From Nevskiaceae bacterium (GTDB taxonomy: Bacteria; Pseudomonadota; Gammaproteobacteria; Nevskiales; Nevskiaceae), in assembly GCA_021731445.1 (NCBI GenBank), contig JAKFXK010000029.1, positions 31,085 to 95,084 of the forward strand: a DNA stretch of 64,000 nt, given 5' to 3'. The notes below the pieces were generated by a model. It saw nothing but the letters and a program-made list of their open reading frames with translations, did no database searches and was not told where the DNA came from. The position numbers and the translations under genes were made by a program. Shown here piece after piece: positions 62,511-64,000 of the stretch. The number at the start of each line of letters is the position of its first letter. Positions within the stretch are counted from its first letter, which is position 1.

Positions 62511-62611
62511 GGAGGTCGGTCAGGAGGGCACGAACCCGGTGATGGTAACGGCTCGTTGCGGTTTCGTGTCTGTTGCCGACACACTTGCCACAAACCAAAC
62601 CCCAGTCCGCA

Positions 62612-64000
62612 ATGACCACCACCGCAATGGCCGCAGGCCCGGCGCAGTCCGACTTCCTCGGCCATCCAAAAGGCCTCTACGTCTGCTTCTTCACCGAGAT
62701 GTGGGAGCGCTTCAGCTTCTACGGCATGAAGGCGCTGCTCTTGCTCTACGTACTCAAATACCACCTGTTCGGCGACGATGCGGGCTATGACCTGCTGGGT
62801 GCCTACGGTGGTCTGGTCTATGCCGTACCGGTGATTGGCGGGCTGGTCGCCGACCGCTATCTGGGCATGCGCAAGGCCGTGATCTTCGGTGGCGTGCTGC
62901 TGGTGCTGGGCCATCTCGGCATGGCGTACGAAGGCCATGCGGCACAGCGCATCGAGGGTGTGGTGGTACGCGACGAGGCTGCCTTGCAGGTGTTCTACCT
63001 CTCGCTGGCGCTCATCATCATGGGCGTCGGTTTTTTGAAGCCCAACATCTCCACCATCGTCGGCAAGCTCTATCCGCCCAATGATCCACGTCGGGATTCC
63101 GGCTTCACGCTGTTCTATGCCGGGATCAATGTCGGCGCGCTGTTCGCCAGCCTGATCTGCGGGTTTCTCGGCGAGACCTATGGCTGGAAGTACGGCTTTG
63201 GTGCAGCAGGTATTGGCATGCTGGCGGGCCTTGCGCTGTTCCTTTGGGGCCAGAAATACCTGATGGGCTACGCCGAGCCACCACGGCCCGAACTGCTGCG
63301 CGAAAAGGTCTACGGCCTGCCGCGTGAGTGGCTCATCTACCTTGCCGGTGCTGCGGGTGTGGCGGTGGTCTGGCAGCTGATCCAGAACACCGGCAGCGTG
63401 CATGGCGCGATGCACCTCATTGCTGCCGCCTTCGGCGCCTGGTTTGTCTGGTATCTCGCCAAGCACTGCAACAAGGTCGAACGGCAGCAGATGATGACGC
63501 TGGTGGTACTCATCATTGGCGTGCTGATTTTCTTCGCGCTCTACGAGCAGACCTACGGCAGCTGGGTGACGTTTACCGACCGCCTGCTGACCAAGGATCT
63601 CTTCGGGCTGGCGAGCGAGGCCACCAAGCCTGCATTGCCCTGGGCGGTCTACTCGCTGGGTTTCAGCCCACCATTGATGGTCGCCGCCCTCGTCGCTGCC
63701 GACCGTGGCCGAAAATCACTGGCGGTGGGTTTCATCCTGCTGCTGGCGGCGGGCCTCATCGTCGCCATCGCCCATGACGTGGTGCTGGTGCAGCAGACGG
63801 CAGGTTCGCTCACCTTCCTCGGTGCGTTTTTCATTGTGTTGCTATCGCCGCTGTTCGCCTGGCTCTGGCCCTGGCTGGACCGGCGTGGCCTGAACCCCAG
63901 CAAGCCCGCGAAGATGGCGATTGGCCTGCTCGTCGCCGGCCTGTCGTTCTTCCCCCTGGTGTTGGCGGCGGAGAGTGCGGCAGGCGGCCAGATGGCGAGT
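62612..64000 (+). CDS. POT/PTR2-family proton-dependent peptide transporter, 3' end outside window
   Basis: An inner-membrane oligopeptide:H+ symporter. The 463 codons to the window end are open without a stop. The ExxER motif EMWERFSFYGMKALLLLYVL and the PTR2 signature FYAGINVGALFASLICGFLG are clear, with KPNISTIVGKLYP and LLVVL-type helices; about twelve to thirteen spans are visible. The ATG at 62612 fits the family, though no strong ribosome site is seen. It diverges from the S9-M28 peptidase operon across 101 bases, forming a peptide-use cluster. Confidence 0.93.
   Translation, partial: MTTTAMAAGPAQSDFLGHPKGLYVCFFTEMWERFSFYGMKALLLLYVLKYHLFGDDAGYDLLGAYGGLVYAVPVIGGLVADRYLGMRKAVIFGGVLLVLGHLGMAYEGHAAQRIEGVVVRDEAALQVFYLSLALIIMGVGFLKPNISTIVGKLYPPNDPRRDSGFTLFYAGINVGALFASLICGFLGETYGWKYGFGAAGIGMLAGLALFLWGQKYLMGYAEPPRPELLREKVYGLPREWLIYLAGAAGVAVVWQLIQNTGSVHGAMHLIAAAFGAWFVWYLAKHCNKVERQQMMTLVVLIIGVLIFFALYEQTYGSWVTFTDRLLTKDLFGLASEATKPALPWAVYSLGFSPPLMVAALVAADRGRKSLAVGFILLLAAGLIVAIAHDVVLVQQTAGSLTFLGAFFIVLLSPLFAWLWPWLDRRGLNPSKPAKMAIGLLVAGLSFFPLVLAAESAAGGQMAS

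Overview
The window is about 64 kb of a high-GC Gram-negative chromosome. It is densely coding, has no gene-free stretch over 300 bases, and shows no RNA gene, CRISPR array, insertion sequence or prophage. Gene order points to Gammaproteobacteria: a divergent pair gatCAB / mreBCD-mrdA-rodA-mltB-rlpA-dacC-lipB, a cluster proC-yggT-metX-metW, and mlaFEDCBA are arranged much as in Pseudomonas and its relatives. The duplicated desaturase/reductase operon with a FabR-like repressor would fit a lipid-versatile lineage such as Nevskiales, but that placement is only a guess.

Layout. 1-2.4 kb: a sensor histidine kinase (5' end outside the window) and a double-receiver response regulator. 2.4-11.9 kb: Panacea-domain protein, MATE exporter, 1-Cys peroxiredoxin, DUF2784 membrane protein, secreted amidohydrolase, acyl-CoA dehydrogenase, a decayed cyclic-nucleotide-binding fragment, ilvD, and a BON/LysM protein. 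11.9-17.9 kb: an unusual group with two paralogous 2OG-Fe(II) oxygenases, a TatD nuclease, a SAM methyltransferase-like protein, a glycosyltransferase, an exported Pro-rich repeat protein and an alpha/beta hydrolase. 17.9-25 kb: outer-membrane barrel, REC-GGDEF protein, metW, metX, yggT, proC, ilvA, small lipoprotein. 25-29.6 kb: metallo-beta-lactamase-fold hydrolase, a Val/Pro-repeat exported protein, small membrane proteins, an MmyB-type regulator, ABM and NnrU proteins. 29.7-33.6 kb: purL.

33.7-37.5 kb is a complete six-gene mla operon for retrograde phospholipid transport. 38-47.8 kb is the rod-shape and peptidoglycan operon, with lipB at its end. gatCAB (48-51.3 kb) diverges from it. A 27-bp inverted repeat then precedes hslO, which is translationally coupled to two SET-domain genes.

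53.1-58.7 kb holds a duplicated module (ferredoxin reductase plus acyl desaturase, twice) ended by a perfect 16-bp hairpin and headed by a strong promoter. A 20-bp imperfect palindrome overlaps that promoter, and a divergent FabR/DesT-like TetR gene lies next to it. The last 5 kb encodes a peptide-use cluster: M28 and S9 peptidases and a divergent POT-family transporter cut by the window end.

The most interesting points are the oxygenase / glycosyltransferase / Pro-rich protein neighbourhood, the hslO-SET-SET operon, the FabR-like operator on the duplicated desaturase modules, and a response regulator whose second receiver has Glu in place of the phospho-acceptor Asp.
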